Assembly: GCF_018991925.1 (NCBI RefSeq)
Contig: NW_024755055.1
Coordinates: forward strand, 1,080,922-1,144,921
Length of the DNA stretch: 64,000 nucleotides
From: Homarus americanus
Taxonomy: Eukaryota; Arthropoda; Malacostraca; Decapoda; Nephropidae
Direction of reading: 5' to 3'
This document shows, piece after piece, positions 33,343 to 45,400 of the stretch. The notes below the pieces were generated by a model. That model made no database searches. It was not told where the DNA came from and was given only the letters and a program-made list of their open reading frames with translations. A program made the translations under genes and the position numbers. Position 1 is the stretch's first letter. Each line of letters opens with the position of its first letter.

Positions 33343-33421
33343 GAACAGGAAGAGAGAGAGAGAGAGAGAGAGAGGAAGAAAAAGGGAGGAAGAGATAAGG
33401 AAATAATCCCTTGTAATCGAT

Positions 33422-33500
<79 letters not shown>
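33343..33500. repeat. (GA)n, then (CA)n
   Basis: GA to 33374; CA 33423-33500. Confidence 0.98.
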
Positions 33501-33503
<3 letters not shown>

Positions 33504-33774
33504 GGACACACGTACACACAGGAGCCAGGTGCACACGGACCCCCAAGAGACGTACACGCGTGTGGTAGGGAGACGAAAATAGTGACAGACTAAACCACTA
33601 TGGTATGTTGGCCAGGGTGTACCTGTAGGTGTACCTAGGAGTGAGTGTCAGGGAAAAGTAATAGTTATAAGGGAGAAGGGAGGGAAGGGTGAGGAGAGAA
33701 GAGAGGGAAGGGAAGGTGGGGGGGGGGGAAGTGTGAGACATCGATTTAAATGAAGGTGTTTACTGTATGTTTGA

Positions 33775-33775
<1 letters not shown>
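33501..33775. other. Unique spacer and a purine tract
   Basis: GTACACA words 33508-33555; GGAAGG purines 33665-33732. No gene. Confidence 0.5.
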
Positions 33776-33836
<61 letters not shown>

Positions 33837-33886
33837 ACACACACACACACACACATACACACACACACACACACACACATACACAA
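33776..33886. repeat. (CA)n with CATA interruptions
   Basis: About 110 bp. Confidence 0.98.
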
Positions 33887-34019
33887 AAATCCTAAAATCA
33901 ACCCAATGTATAAATATTAACAGAATCTAACCACAGATTTTAAAAACAATATCCCGATTTTTTTTTACACAAATTAAAAAAAAAATTCTTAATCTTATAA
34001 ATCTAAAAAAAATCATAAC

Positions 34020-35098
34020 TCATTTTCACTTCATTTTCTTGTTGTTCTTGTCATTATTTACGAGAGATTATGATCACTTTCACTATTTTGTTTACTTGTT
34101 TGTAATTTATTTCATGGTCTTCATTTTCAGGGGACAGTGGCTCATTTTCAGAGGATAGTGTGGCTCATTTTCATTATTTTCAATAGATAGTGAGTCAAAT
34201 ATATTCGTCATTTTCAGTCAAGAGTTATTTGAGTCATTTTCCTGAAGAGATTAATCATATTTTTATCGTCACTTTGAAAGGCAAATAACTCACTTTCGTC
34301 AGGTCATTTTCAGAAGACAGTGGGTCAATTAATTTCTGTCATATTCAGGATATTTAAGTCAAATTTCGTCAATCACCTTCACAAGATAAATCACTTTCTC
34401 ATGATATTGTGTTCCTTTCGTTGTCATTTTCATCTACTCATATTCACAAAGCTTAATTAATTTCCTCACTCTCAGTCTCCCAATTAAATAAACTGTGTCA
34501 CTTAAAAATTTTCTCATTTTCCCTCATATTCACTTCTCATTATCTAGAGGGAATGAATCACTTTCACCTCTTCCTCACTTTTTTTTGTGTCTCACTTTCT
34601 TCCTCACAGTATTCCTCATGTTGTGTAAACTATGAGTCATTTTCACAAGGTTTTAGGTCATTTCTGCAATGTTCTTTTTATAATTCAAGAAATGTATCTC
34701 ATTTTCTTGTACTTTTTCATATTTCGTAAAAATCTTCCTCATTTTCTCACAATCTTCCTCATTTTCTTTAATTTATGAGTCAATTTTCTCAACTTCCATT
34801 ACCTGGGTTTCACATTATCTCTCAAAATACCTCATATGTCTCTCACTATCTTTCTCTTCACATCTCAAAATTCGAATAAATATCTCTCACTGTCTCACAT
34901 TCCAAGACCATAAATAAACACCTGAATTTCTCACTATCGCGTTAAGAATGAGACATATTCACCAGGTATCTCTCAATGTCTCTCTCATAATCTTACAGTG
35001 CGAAAAATGTCTCATTTTTCCACATTCCTAAACAGAGATATCTCATCTTTTCACTATCTCTCTCACAGTCTAGAGATATTGTGCCTCATTTTCTGCTG
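34020..35098. repeat. Word block: TCATTTTC / CTCA on one strand
   Basis: CATTTTC appears some two dozen times over 1.08 kb, with TCTCTCAC and GAGTCA words, almost never as the complement. Later half shifts to CTCACTATCTCTC. No gene. Confidence 0.75.
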
Positions 35099-35114
35099 GT
35101 GTGACCGCAGCGTC

Positions 35115-35515
35115 TTGGCTCTACACTGAAGAGGGAGGAAGAGGAAGGAAGAGGCAGAGGAAGAGGAGGGAAGAGGCAGAGGGAGAGAGGAGGGAAGGTG
35201 AAGAGATACAGAGAGAGAGGAGGAGTTATAATGGGGGAGATGGAGGAGAAAGGGGAAGTAACGGGAGGAGGAGGAAGAGGAAGAACCTGAATGAGGGAAG
35301 AGGGAGGGAGGGAGGAGGGAAGGGAGGGAAGGGAAGGAAGGGGAGTGGAGGGAGGGAGGAAGGGACCAGAAACAAACTTTCTTCAAGACAATCCTCCAAA
35401 GTACCTCTCTCAACTCGGCCCTCTGTCCCTGGAGGAGGAGGAAGAGGAAGAATCGAGAAAAGGGAGGAGGAGGAAGAGGAAGAGGAAGAGGAAGAGGAAG
35501 AGGAACACCAAGTCG
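35115..35515. repeat. GGAAGAGGAAGAGG purine block
   Basis: Purine-rich 35130-35370 and 35429-35510 with a short unique gap. Confidence 0.9.
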
Positions 35516-36072
35516 TATCTAACAAGAATAGTTGCCGGGGACAGACTGCTCCACCACCACCACCCTCCTGATGGTGGTGGCTGGGAAGAAGGTGTCTTGG
35601 CCCCACCAGCAACTGTCTCACCCCTCACGCCGGGAACTAACCCTGAGGACTCGCCGTGTTTCTATATATCCTTCAGGACGCCGGCGGAGACCTCCTTCGG
35701 CGCCGTCTTCAAGAGAAAGGCGGGATAAGGAGAAAGCTCTGGCAGGCTCATCAGCTTTACCTTCCCGGGAGCAATTCGACAGCTTTAAGAGTGAATAAAA
35801 ACTGGATTTACACCGACCTTATACACTGATGAATAAAAGGTGTTATTTTACATACAGACAGGTGAGATTTAATAAGTTAACGCTGTCTTTACGCCACTTT
35901 CTGCCACTTTCTGCCACTTTCTGCTATCCCTGGAACCGCGCAAAATGAGGCGGGGGGATTTATCGAGAGTTTTTGACAAATCCGTTTACGAGAGAGGACG
36001 CCATGTTGGAGATGGATTTAATCAGTTATGAATCCTATTTTAGAGGGTTAAATCTACCTAATTTTCCTGGTT
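35516..36072. promoter_or_regulatory. Unique island in intron 1, candidate enhancer
   Basis: About 550 bp largely unique. Contains CCACTTTCTG three times in tandem (35895-35923), GAATAAAAACTGGATTTACA, GATTTATCGAG, GACGCCATGTTGG and GATTTAATCAG. Coding potential looks low. Conservation untested. Confidence 0.35.
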
Positions 36073-36074
36073 AT

Positions 36075-36945
36075 CCCCCCCCCTCTCTCCCCTCCCCCTC
36101 TCTCCCCCCTCTCGTCTTCCCTCATTCTTATCCCCTTTCTTTCTTTCTTTCTTTCTCTCCTTTGGCTCATCATCTCCCATTTCTCCTTTTTTTCGTTCTC
36201 CTTTTCTCCCATTCCTTCGTCACCTCCTACCCCCCTCCTTCCCTTCGTCACCTCCTACCCTCTCCTTCCCCTCCCGTCACCTCCTCCTCTCCCTTCCCTA
36301 ACGTCACCTCTTCCCCTCCTTCCCTCACGTCACCTCTTCCCCCCTCCCCTCACGTCACCTCTTCCCTCTCCTTCCCCTCATCACCCTCTTCCCTCTCCTT
36401 TCCCTCATGTCACCTCTTCCCTCTCCTTCCCCTCACGTCACCTCTTCCCTCTCCTTCCCCTCCATCACCTCTCCCTCTCCTTCCCTCCATCCACCTCTTC
36501 CCCTCCTTCCTCACGTCACCTCTTCCCCCTCCTTCCCCTCCACGTCACCTCTTCCCTCTCCCTTCCCTCACATCACCTCTTCCCCTCCTCCCCTCCTTAC
36601 CCTCACGTCACCTCTTTCCCTCTCCTTCCCTCCATCCCTCTTCCTCCTTCCCTCACGTCACCTCCTCCTCTCCTTCCCTCCGTCCCCTCCTCCCTCTCCT
36701 TCCCCTCACATCACCTCTTCCCATCCTTCCCCTCATCCCACCTCCTCCCTCTCTCCTTCCCTCCACGTCCCCTCCTCCTCTCCTTCCCTCACGTCACCTC
36801 TTCCCCCTCCTTCCCTCCGTCCTCCTCCCCCTCTTTCCCTCACGTCACCTCTTCCCTCCTTCCCCTCCGTCACCTCTTCCCCTCCTTCCCTCACGTCACC
36901 TCCTCCCCCTCCTTCCTCGTCACCTCTTCCCCTCCTCCCCGACGT
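36075..36945. repeat. 25-bp pyrimidine minisatellite CGTCACCTCTTCCC..CTCCTTCCC
   Basis: About 25 copies from 36205; 36075-36200 is C/T low complexity. The 326-codon frame over it is compositional. Confidence 0.95.
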
Positions 36946-37085
36946 CAGCTTGAGGGAGGCAGCGTCAGCAGGGTGAAGAATGGCAGTCTCTGTGAGGAAG
37001 TCAGCCTTGCAAAATCACTGGCTGACAAACCTTGGGATGAACGCGTGCAGTCCTCCGTGAGATCCTGCTATTAAGACTCCCACCA
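36946..37085. other. Unique piece, GC-balanced
   Basis: GACGTCAGC, GCAGCGTCAGCAGG and GACAAACCTTGGG words; no gene. Confidence 0.4.
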
Positions 37086-37480
37086 CCCCGCCCACCCGTC
37101 CCACCCGCCGACCAACCTACCCCTCACGCCCAGCCATCCCACCACCGCCCCACCCACGCCCAGCCATTGCATCCACCACCCCACCCACTCCAACCACCTA
37201 CCCACCCACCGTCCATCCATCCCACCCACCGCCTATCCCACCCACGCCACATACCGTCTTCGTTAACACCCACCCATCCCCAACACCCACACCACCACTA
37301 CCACCCATCTACCCCTCGACACATCACCATAACACCACCCATCACTACAACCATACACCACTACCCCATCACCCCCCTCGACACATCCTATAACAACCAC
37401 CATCACACAACCAACACCATCACCGAGCCATCCAAAGATCCATCACACCCCACATCTCCTCCCCCACTCCCCAAGACCCA
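37086..37480. repeat. CCCACC/ATCACCA low-complexity block
   Basis: C/A-rich words such as CCACCCACC and ACACCACCA throughout. Confidence 0.85.
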
Positions 37481-37599
37481 CCTGACGAAGGAGGAGCAGT
37501 TTACGAGCAGGGGTTGAGTGTGGAGGGGCGCAGACTTCTCAGTTTGAGTTGTGTGAGTCCTGCTTGATGGCTCCTGGGAGGATCACTCCCTGAGATACT

Positions 37600-38035
37600 A
37601 GATTGGTGAGTGGGGACGACCTGCTGAGTGGGGGGGGGAGTGGGGGAGGGAGAGTAGGAGAGGGAAGAAGGAAGAGTGTGAAGGACGGCCTGGTGAGTGG
37701 GAGGGAGAGAGAAGAGGAGGGGACGACCTGGTGAGTGGGGGAGAGGAGGAGGGATGGGAGGAGGGAGGAAGTGAGGGGAGAGAAGAGTCAAAGGGATGAC
37801 CTGGTGAGTGGGAGGGATAGGAATAAGTGCGAGGAAGATTGGTAAGGGAGAGAGAGAGAAAGAGAGGGGGAAAAGACACATCAATCAGTCAGACAGAGAG
37901 AAAGAGTAAGAGGAGAGAGGGGAGAGAATGACTAGGACCGAACGAGGATGGAAGAACGAGAGAGAAAGAGAGAGAGGAGAAGGAGGGAGGGTGAGTAGAG
38001 GGGAGAGAGAGAGAGAGAGAGGGTGAGGAGGGGGG
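37600..38035. repeat. About 65-bp tandem with GACCTGGTGAGTGGG core, then GA-rich tract
   Basis: GGTGAGTGGG at about 37605, 37692, 37729 and 37802, each preceded by GACGACCTG/GACGGCCTG; purines between. The GTGAGT words mimic splice donors. Confidence 0.85.
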
Positions 38036-38222
38036 GGCTGCAGGGAGCGTCCATCAAACACACAGACAGCAAGGATCACCAGCAAGGAGGGAGGGGAAGG
38101 GAGGGAGGGGAAGGGGGGGAGGGGGGTAGAAGCCACAATCCTCGTCCTCACTGTGATGGTCCGATTGTTATATTCTGCCCTGACGATGGGGGGATGGGGG
38201 GGGTAGGGGTGTTGAGAGAGAC
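38036..38222. other. Unique piece with G-tracts
   Basis: AGCCACAATCCTCGTC and GTCCGATTGTTATATTCTGC within; G-runs at 38085-38130 and 38185-38205. Confidence 0.4.
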
Positions 38223-38685
38223 AAAGCGAAGGATGAAATAGACGAAATAGGAAGTGAAATAGGAGAAATGTGGTGGAATAGGAGTTAAATAGGGAAAAAT
38301 GGGGAGAAAATAGACGAAATGGGAGTGAAATAGGGAGAAATAGACGAAATAAAAGTGAAATAGGAGGATTAAAAAAATTAATGAAATAGAGAAATATACG
38401 AAATAAATAAAGTGAGAAATGGGAGTGAAATAGTGAGATTAACAAATAGGAGAGAAATTGACCAAATACGAGTGAAATAGGGAGAAAGACGAAATAGGAA
38501 TAAAACAGAGACATGGACGAAATAAGAGTGAAATAGGGAAAAATAGATGGAATAGAAGTGAAATAAGGAGAATAATGTCTCAAATAAGAATATCAGTAGA
38601 ATAATGACTGAAATACGAGTAAAATAGGAAGAAATAGACTGAAATAGGAAGTGGAATAGGGAGAAATAGACTAAAATATTAATGA
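38223..38685. repeat. About 24-bp minisatellite GAAATAGGAGTGAAATAGGGA
   Basis: About 18 copies with A/T-biased drift (GACGAAATAGG, GTGAAATAGGG). Confidence 0.92.
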
Positions 38686-38689
38686 TAGA

Positions 38690-39330
38690 GCCTCATGGTC
38701 TCCAAAGCTCATGGTCTCCAAGGCTCGTGGTCTCCAAGGCTCATGGTCTCCAAGGATCGTGGTCTCCAAGGCTCATGGTCTCCAAGCCTCGTGGTCTCCT
38801 AGGCTGGTCTGGTAAGTCTCCAAGGCCTTGACTGGGTATTGATCTAGGAGAGAGCTGGTCTGATTGTCTTCTGGGGTACAGAGACTTGCTGAAGCCTCCT
38901 GGAAGCCTTTTATCTCCCTGACCACCTCTCCATCACTGGACTTCCGGTCCTTGATGTGAGGTCTCCGGGCTAGATACTGGTCTCCAAGGTCTGATGGTCT
39001 CCGTGGTAGATATAAGGATCATGTTTCTCCATTAAGTTTCATGAATTGGTGTGTGATATCTCCAAAGGCAGGTCTTCTGGTCTCCAAAGGCAAGTCTTCT
39101 GGTCTGGAAGGCAGATCTCCTGGAGGTCTCTGAAGCAGGTACTGTTGATTTCCAAGATCTTGTAAGCACTGAAGCCCTCTTGATACACCCTGACTCCCTC
39201 TTAACCTCCTCTTGAAACACTCTGAAGCCCTCTTGGCCCTGAAAACCCTCTTAAACTCCTCTTGAAACCCTCTGAAGCCCCTCTGAAGCCCTCTTGAAGC
39301 TCCCCCACTCTTAAAACCCTCTCAAAGCCC
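38690..39330. repeat. 16-bp GGTCTCCAAGGCTCAT array and related decayed copies
   Basis: Seven near-perfect units 38697-38800; GGTCTCC words continue to 39130; CTCTTGAAACCCTCTGAAGC-type repeats at 39170-39320. Confidence 0.88.
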
Positions 39331-39454
39331 CACTCCATTACCACCTCTTCACCACAAGGCTTCCTAGGCAGATCCTAAGGCCACCTCCTGAGGCCCTGGC
39401 CACATCTGAATTAATTGTCACATCTGGTGGCCTCTAGGACCCATTACCGACCAC

Positions 39455-39710
39455 CTTAGTTGAGCCCTACCCCCTCACTCCCCCTCCACCCCCACTACCC
39501 CCCTCCACCCCCCACTACCCCACTCACCTCCACCCCCACACGCCCCCTTCCATCCCTCCTTTCACACACACACATCCTCATCCCCCCCAACCCCCTCTCC
39601 ACACCCCCTCATGCCACCCAACCCCACCTGTCCCTCCACACCATTACCTCCTCCACACCCTCTCCATCCACTGCCCCCACGCCCCCACCTCCTCTACTGC
39701 AGGGATTCGT
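39455..39710. repeat. C-rich CCACCCCCACTACCCC block
   Basis: C/A/T low complexity without long period. Confidence 0.8.
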
Positions 39711-39799
39711 CAGGGTGGTGGTGGGGGAGGGGATTGGAGAGGGTTTATCGTCCGGAGTTGAGTGGGACGGTGAGCTGGGATGGATTGGGAAATGTCTTG

Positions 39800-40045
39800 A
39801 TGCAGAGTGGATTGGAAAGCACTGGAATGGACTCACAGTGATTGGAAAGGACTCGAATGGACTCAAAGTGACTGGGAAGGACTCGAATGGACTCAAAGTG
39901 ACTGGGAAGGACTCGAATGGACTCAAAGTGACTGGGAATAGAATGGACTCAAAGTGATTGGAAATAGAATGAAGATGACTCAAAGTGATTGGAAAGGACT
40001 GGAATAGGCTCACGGTGATTGGTAAAGCCTGGAGCTGACTCAAAT
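39800..40045. repeat. 30-bp minisatellite GGACTCAAAGTGACTGGGAA
   Basis: Seven or so copies, first with CACAGTGATTGG, last diverged. Confidence 0.93.
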
Positions 40046-40486
40046 TAACTTGGAAAGATTGGAGTATACAAATAATAGTCCACACACTTCTATGTACGTA
40101 TGTGTTCCTAAACAATAATGAAATAACAGTCATGTGTGTGTAATTGAACTACGTACACAAAAAACTGACAAATTGTTCCAGTATTCGATTGTGACTATAT
40201 ACATACACACACAGGTAGACACAGGTATATATACACACACACAATGATACACATACACAGGGACACACAGATACACACACACACACACACACACACAAAG
40301 GGTTATATTCCTAGTCCATCATTCCCCTACGGCCCCTTATTGCCTCACCCCCTCCCTCTCCCCCTCTCCCCTCACCCCCTCTCCCCTCACTCTCACCTCA
40401 CCCTCACAAAGAGAGTTGGTAGGAAAACCTCTGATAACACAATTACACGTTGTTTGTAATACGATTTCAGTGAGGGGAGGAAGTCG

Positions 40487-40536
<50 letters not shown>

Positions 40537-40555
40537 AGGTACTCTATCCTCACCC
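40046..40555. other. Spacer with (CA)n and (TC)n
   Basis: (CA)n 40273-40298, C-rich 40320-40405, (TC)n 40491-40534. Confidence 0.8.
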
Positions 40556-40682
40556 TAGCCTAGGTAGTCTGTCTCTCACCCTAGAAGGTACGTCCTATCT
40601 AGCCTAACCTAACCTAACCAAGTCTATCCTATCCTAACCTAACCTAACCAAGTCTATCCTAACCTAACCTAACCCAGACTTA
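40556..40682. repeat. CCTAACCTAACCAAGTCTATC tandem
   Basis: Three copies of (CCTAA)n joined to CCAAGTCTATC, a compound telomere-like unit. Confidence 0.85.
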
Positions 40683-40699
40683 TCATGAGTTAGTTCTGG

Positions 40700-41210
40700 G
40701 AGAGAGATGTGAAAGTAAGGTCCCCCTCACCTCCCCACCTTCAGCTCATCATTCTCCCCACCCATCACCCCTCTTCTCCCCCACCCTCAACTCATCAATC
40801 TCCCCTTCATCCCTTCCGCTTTAATAGACCCTTGAAACACCATCTCTCTCCCCAACACCTCCACACTATCACCCCACAGGCCATAATCTCCCCACACCCC
40901 ACCATAACCCCCCAAAAAATCCCTCACCCCCACACATATCTCCCCACAACATCATAGTTTCCTCAACACCCCACATTACAACCACACCTATACCCTCCCC
41001 ACCCCCACACACCCTCCCCCACCCCACACCTCCTCCCCCACCCCCACACACCTCTCCCCACCCCCACACACCTCCCCACCCCCACACACCTCTCCCCACC
41101 CCACACACCTCTCCCCACCCCACACACTCTCCCCACCCCCACACACCTCTCCCCACCCCCACACACCTCCTCCCCCACCCCACCTCCCCACCCCCACACA
41201 CCTCTCCCAC
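40700..41210. repeat. C-rich block ending in 19-bp CTCCCCACCCCCACACAC array
   Basis: ACACCTCTCCCCACCCC repeats about 12 times at 40995-41205; 40720-40990 is looser CCCCAC. Confidence 0.92.
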
Positions 41211-41660
41211 ACCTCAACAGTAGCAGTATATTCAGAGTGGTAGGAGGAGGAGAGGAAGGTATGGAGGGGGCGGTGGGGCGGTGGGCGGCAGGAGCGGTGG
41301 GCGGCGGAGGAGAGAACCAGTTTAATGGTCTCACTGGTGGTGCCTGGAGCTGCCCACAATCCTCTACACCACTAGAATGAAAATTACCTTCCCCCTGCCT
41401 TCCTGCCTCTCCCATGCCCACTGGCTACATGGGAGGAGCTGTGGGGAGAGGGAGAGGGAGGAGGTGGAAGGGAAGGGAGTGTAGAGAGAAGTGATGATGA
41501 GAATAGAGGGGAAGTTAGGTGATGGGAGGGTAGAGGGTTAGGTGTAGGGGTAAGGTGAAGGTAAGGGTGAGGTGGGGAGGTGAAGGCAGGGTAAACCTCA
41601 TTGTGACAAACATTTATTCATTTTAACTGACTTTAATTTCATATCAATATCAAAAATGTT
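41211..41660. other. Purine-rich and unique spacer
   Basis: GCGGTGGGCGGC words at 41268-41310; GTAGAGGG/GGTGAGG 41440-41590. No gene. Confidence 0.5.
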
Positions 41661-41664
41661 GAAT

Positions 41665-41845
41665 TAAACACCCCTACCCCCCACACACCCTTCCACACCC
41701 TCCCCACACACCCTCCCCCACACCACCACCCCCACCAACACCCCCTGCCACAACCCCCCACACGTCCCACTCCTCCACACTCCCCACCTCTGCCACACTC
41801 CCTCCCCACCCACACACCCCCACCCCCACCCCCACACCAAAGGTT
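41665..41845. repeat. CCCCACACACCCTCC block
   Basis: C/A low complexity, about 175 bp. Confidence 0.9.
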
Positions 41846-41990
41846 CAAATTGGTTCACTCTCAGGTTCAGACTGAGGTTAATTACGACTGTTCGAAACTT
41901 TCTCTAATTTAAGAAGTTCTGGCGTCGGTAACTCACATATATATATATATAAAACTTTAATAAGTCTCTAAGTTACAATTTAGTGAACTT

Positions 41991-42030
<40 letters not shown>

Positions 42031-42345
42031 CGTTCCATAGTGGCTTAGAACTGTCTCACAAGTTTTATATAGAAAGTTCAGAGGCCAATTTCGATAATGA
42101 CCTGATACCTGAGACCTGATACCTGATACCTGATACCGACTAGGTGTTATAATTTACTAAGTTCACCAACGAAGCTTTGATCTTATGGTTTCGAACTGTC
42201 TCATACGATTCATTTCCAGAGTGATTGTGTAAGAAGTTCATAAATTGATTCGGAAGTTCGGAAGTTTAAAATACGATTCTTTTTCGAGTAATTATGTGAC
42301 GGTGTTTATCATGAATATTTGTAACATATTAAATAACAGTTACAC
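41846..42345. other. AT-rich unique with (AT)n, (GA)n and ACCTGAT words
   Basis: (AT)n 41937-41951, (GA)n 41993-42027, ACCTGATACCTGATACC 42102-42137; GAAGTTC words elsewhere. No gene. Confidence 0.6.
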
Positions 42346-42545
42346 CAAATTTTGTAACACTATGTAACACCCAGACTAGATTATGTAACACTATGTAACA
42401 TCCAGATCTGATTATGTAACACTATGTAACATCCAGATCTGATTATGTAACACTATGTAACATCCTGACCTAACACCATAAGATCGTGACCTGACAACAC
42501 AACACAACAAAACACAACACAACACAACACAACACAACACCAAAG
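42346..42545. repeat. 31-bp TATGTAACACTATGTAACA tandem, then (ACACA)n
   Basis: Four copies with CCAGATCTGAT between; (CACAA)n 42497-42540. Confidence 0.93.
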
Positions 42546-42759
42546 TCCTGACTACACAACACAAGACAATGCAACACCAAGGCTTAACACCATAACACAA
42601 CACCTTGCACCTGATAATCCCACCCTGATGACCTGTCACCGTGACCTGAAGTGACCTCTAACATCCCTAGATCCTGCAGGTCAACAGAGCAAGGTCTTGA
42701 GCCTGAAGGCATGTTGACACAGGTGCCAACAACCACCCTTGACGATACTTGATGACGGA

Positions 42760-43145
42760 GGGTGCCACTGGGGTGATACTGGGGTGGCACTGGGGTGATA
42801 GAGGTGATGCTGGGGTGATAGAGGTGGTGCTGGGGTGATACTGGGTGGGAGGTGACAGAGGTGGGGCTGGTATGATAGAGGTGGTACTGGGTGATACGGG
42901 TGGGAGGGTAGAGGTGGGCTGGTATGATAGAGGTGGTACTGGGGTGATAGTGGGAGGGTGACAGGGTGGGCTGGTGATAGAGGTGGTGCTGGGGTGATAC
43001 TGGGGTGGGAGGGTGACAGAGGTGGGGCTGGTATGATAGAGGTGGTACTGGGGTGATAGAGGTGGGCTGGTGATAGAGGTGGTGGTGATAGAGGTGGTAC
43101 TGGGGTGATAGAGGTGGTAGTGGGGTGACAGAGGTGGCGCTGGGG
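42760..43145. repeat. 15-bp minisatellite ATAGAGGTGGTACTGGGGTG
   Basis: GGGGTGATAGAGGTGGTGCT units about 24 times, with GGGAGGGTGACAGAGG variants. Confidence 0.95.
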
Positions 43146-43299
43146 TGAAATAGCTTCTCCCAATTTCCCCAGCATAAGACACCCAAAATACCCCTTCCCC
43201 AACACCCCAAAAGATCCTCCCCACCACACGACATTCGGTTCACCCCAAACTGTCTTTATCCGGACTATCGATCATCCGAACAGGGTCATTTATGTTTAT

Positions 43300-43835
43300 A
43301 GGGACCCTCAGTTGGCTCCCCTTACTACCCCTTACCCCCTTAGTACCTCTTTACCCCTTATTTCAACCCCTTACTCCCTTAATTCCCCCCTTATTGTTCC
43401 GTGTCCCTTAATTCAACCCCTTAACTCATTGATTCAGTGATTTCTACTCCTTGATTCAACCCCTAACCCCTTAACCCCTTAGTTCACCCCATTCTACCAC
43501 CTACCCTTTGATTTATCCCCATTTCTACCCCCTTGAATCAGTCCTAACTACCCTTACCCCTTAATTCACCCCTTCACAACCCTATCCTCTTCACTACTAC
43601 CCATCGCCTAACCATTTACTGACCCCCTTCCCTCCCTTTACTGACCCTTTACCCCCACTTTCACTCCTTTTGACACCCCTTCCTCCTTTTACTGACCCCT
43701 TTACCCCTTCACCTTTCACCTACCCCTTTACTGACACCCCTTCCTCCCCTTTACTGACCCTTTACCCCTTCTTCACCTTTCACCTACCCCTTTACTGACC
43801 CCCTTTACCCCTTCCCCTTAGGACTCCATTCATAA
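43300..43835. repeat. CCCCTTACCCC / CCTTTACTGACCCC degenerate tandem
   Basis: AATTCACCCCTTA words to 43580, then CCCTTTACTGACCCCTTTAC about six times. Confidence 0.85.
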
Positions 43836-43899
43836 CTCCTGGATTAGCAAGATCCGTGGATTAGAAGGTGACTGGGTCGACCTAGAGATGGTTCTGTTG

Positions 43900-43994
43900 T
43901 GTTGGATGTGTTGGTGATGATGTGTTGGATGTTGATGATGTGTTGGTGATGATGTGTTGGTGATGTGTTGGTGATGATGTTGGTGATGTGTTGT

Positions 43995-44036
<42 letters not shown>

Positions 44037-44085
44037 CCTCTCTCTCTCCTCCTTTTCTCTCTCTCTCTCTCCACAACCATTACAC
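43900..44085. repeat. GTGTTGGTGATGAT tandem, then (TC)n
   Basis: 12-15-bp units 43905-43992; (TC)n 43998-44075 with CC interruptions. Confidence 0.93.
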
Positions 44086-44280
44086 CCTTCAAATCAATAC
44101 ACTCCCCATCTCCCCTTCCAAACCTTAATCTCCTCCATCTCCACCCCACCCTTACCTACCCTCCCTTTCTACCCCTCACTACCCCCTCTCACCCCAAGTA
44201 GGTAAGCTCCCCATTAGACATGACGTCACCCCACTACCACATGTTTACCCATTTACCCAAACAAATTAAGCATTATCTTC

Positions 44281-44520
44281 TTTCTTCTTCTTCTTCTTCT
44301 TCTTCTTCTTCTTCTTCTTCTTCTTCTGTTTTCTTCTTGTTTTCTTTATTCTTCTTCTTCTTCCTCTTCTTCTACCTATCTTTTCTCCCCTTCTTCCTTC
44401 CTCCCTTCCTCTCCTTCCACTACTCTCTTCTATCATGCGGTTCTTCTTTCCCATTCCTCCTATTCCTCTTTCTTTTCCTTTCCTCTTCCTTCTTTCCTTC
44501 TCTCCTCTTCCATTTTCTGG
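44281..44520. repeat. (TTC)n and TTCC-rich tract
   Basis: Pure TTC 44281-44327, then CTTCCTTC words to 44515; CCTAACCTAACC follows at 44521. Confidence 0.95.
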
Positions 44521-44679
44521 CCTAACCTAACCTAACCTTCATTATAACCCGTAATTAGGAGAAGAACAGGTGAGTATCTATGACCCTTGGAATTAGTGGA
44601 CAGGTGAGGAGACACGAGGTCAAAGTGTAACTACGCCCACAGTGACCTGGTCAGAATCGATTGTGACCTTCTCTTATGG

Positions 44680-44681
<2 letters not shown>

Positions 44682-44716
<35 letters not shown>

Positions 44717-44735
44717 AATATTGATAGGAAAATAA

Positions 44736-44772
<37 letters not shown>

Positions 44773-44923
44773 TGAACAGACATACAAATAAATATCCACA
44801 AATATATACACACAAACACACCCACACATCCTCTTTTACACACACACACACCCCCACACACACACACCTATACACACAAACACACACACACCCGGCACAC
44901 ACACACACACACACACACACACC

Positions 44924-45001
<78 letters not shown>

Positions 45002-45022
45002 CCATACACACACACACACACA

Positions 45023-45065
<43 letters not shown>

Positions 45066-45066
45066 C
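44682..45066. repeat. (GA)n, (CAGA)n and long interrupted (CA)n
   Basis: GA 44682-44713, CAGA 44738-44772, CA with CCCATA interruptions 44838-45065. Confidence 0.97.
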
Positions 45067-45189
45067 AATAACTATAACAAGATACGAGATTAAACCACAA
45101 CAAAACAAAACAAATCGACTAACAACAACATACAACAAACACACCCCCTCCCCACCCCCGCCCCCTCCCTCCCTCCCCCCCCCCTTCAA

Positions 45190-45400
45190 AAACCCTGCCC
45201 TGTTAAGAGTTATATCCGGACAATATACCAGAGGACTATACCCAATAGAGACAGAGGTATAACGGTGGTGATATAAATCAGGATTATATACCCGTCACAA
45301 GCTCACACCGCCATGACACAATACATTTAAATGCACATGGTTGAAAGCAATTATATGAGTATCCTTTTAATGAACTAAATATGCGGGTTTAAACCTTTCC
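45190..45400. promoter_or_regulatory. Unique island in intron 1
   Basis: AATCAGGATTATATACC (GGATTA 45281-45286), ACATTTAAATGCACATGG and CTTTTAATGAACTAAATATG in repeat-free DNA. Homeodomain/POU-like words; speculative. Confidence 0.3.

Noticed and set aside
35973..36953. 326-codon plus-strand frame (Ser/Pro/Leu-rich)
   Set aside because: Covers the 25-bp pyrimidine minisatellite; low-stop composition explains it.
37600..37820. Series of GTGAGTGGG splice donors
   Set aside because: They recur as part of a 65-bp tandem repeat without adjoining coding sequence.
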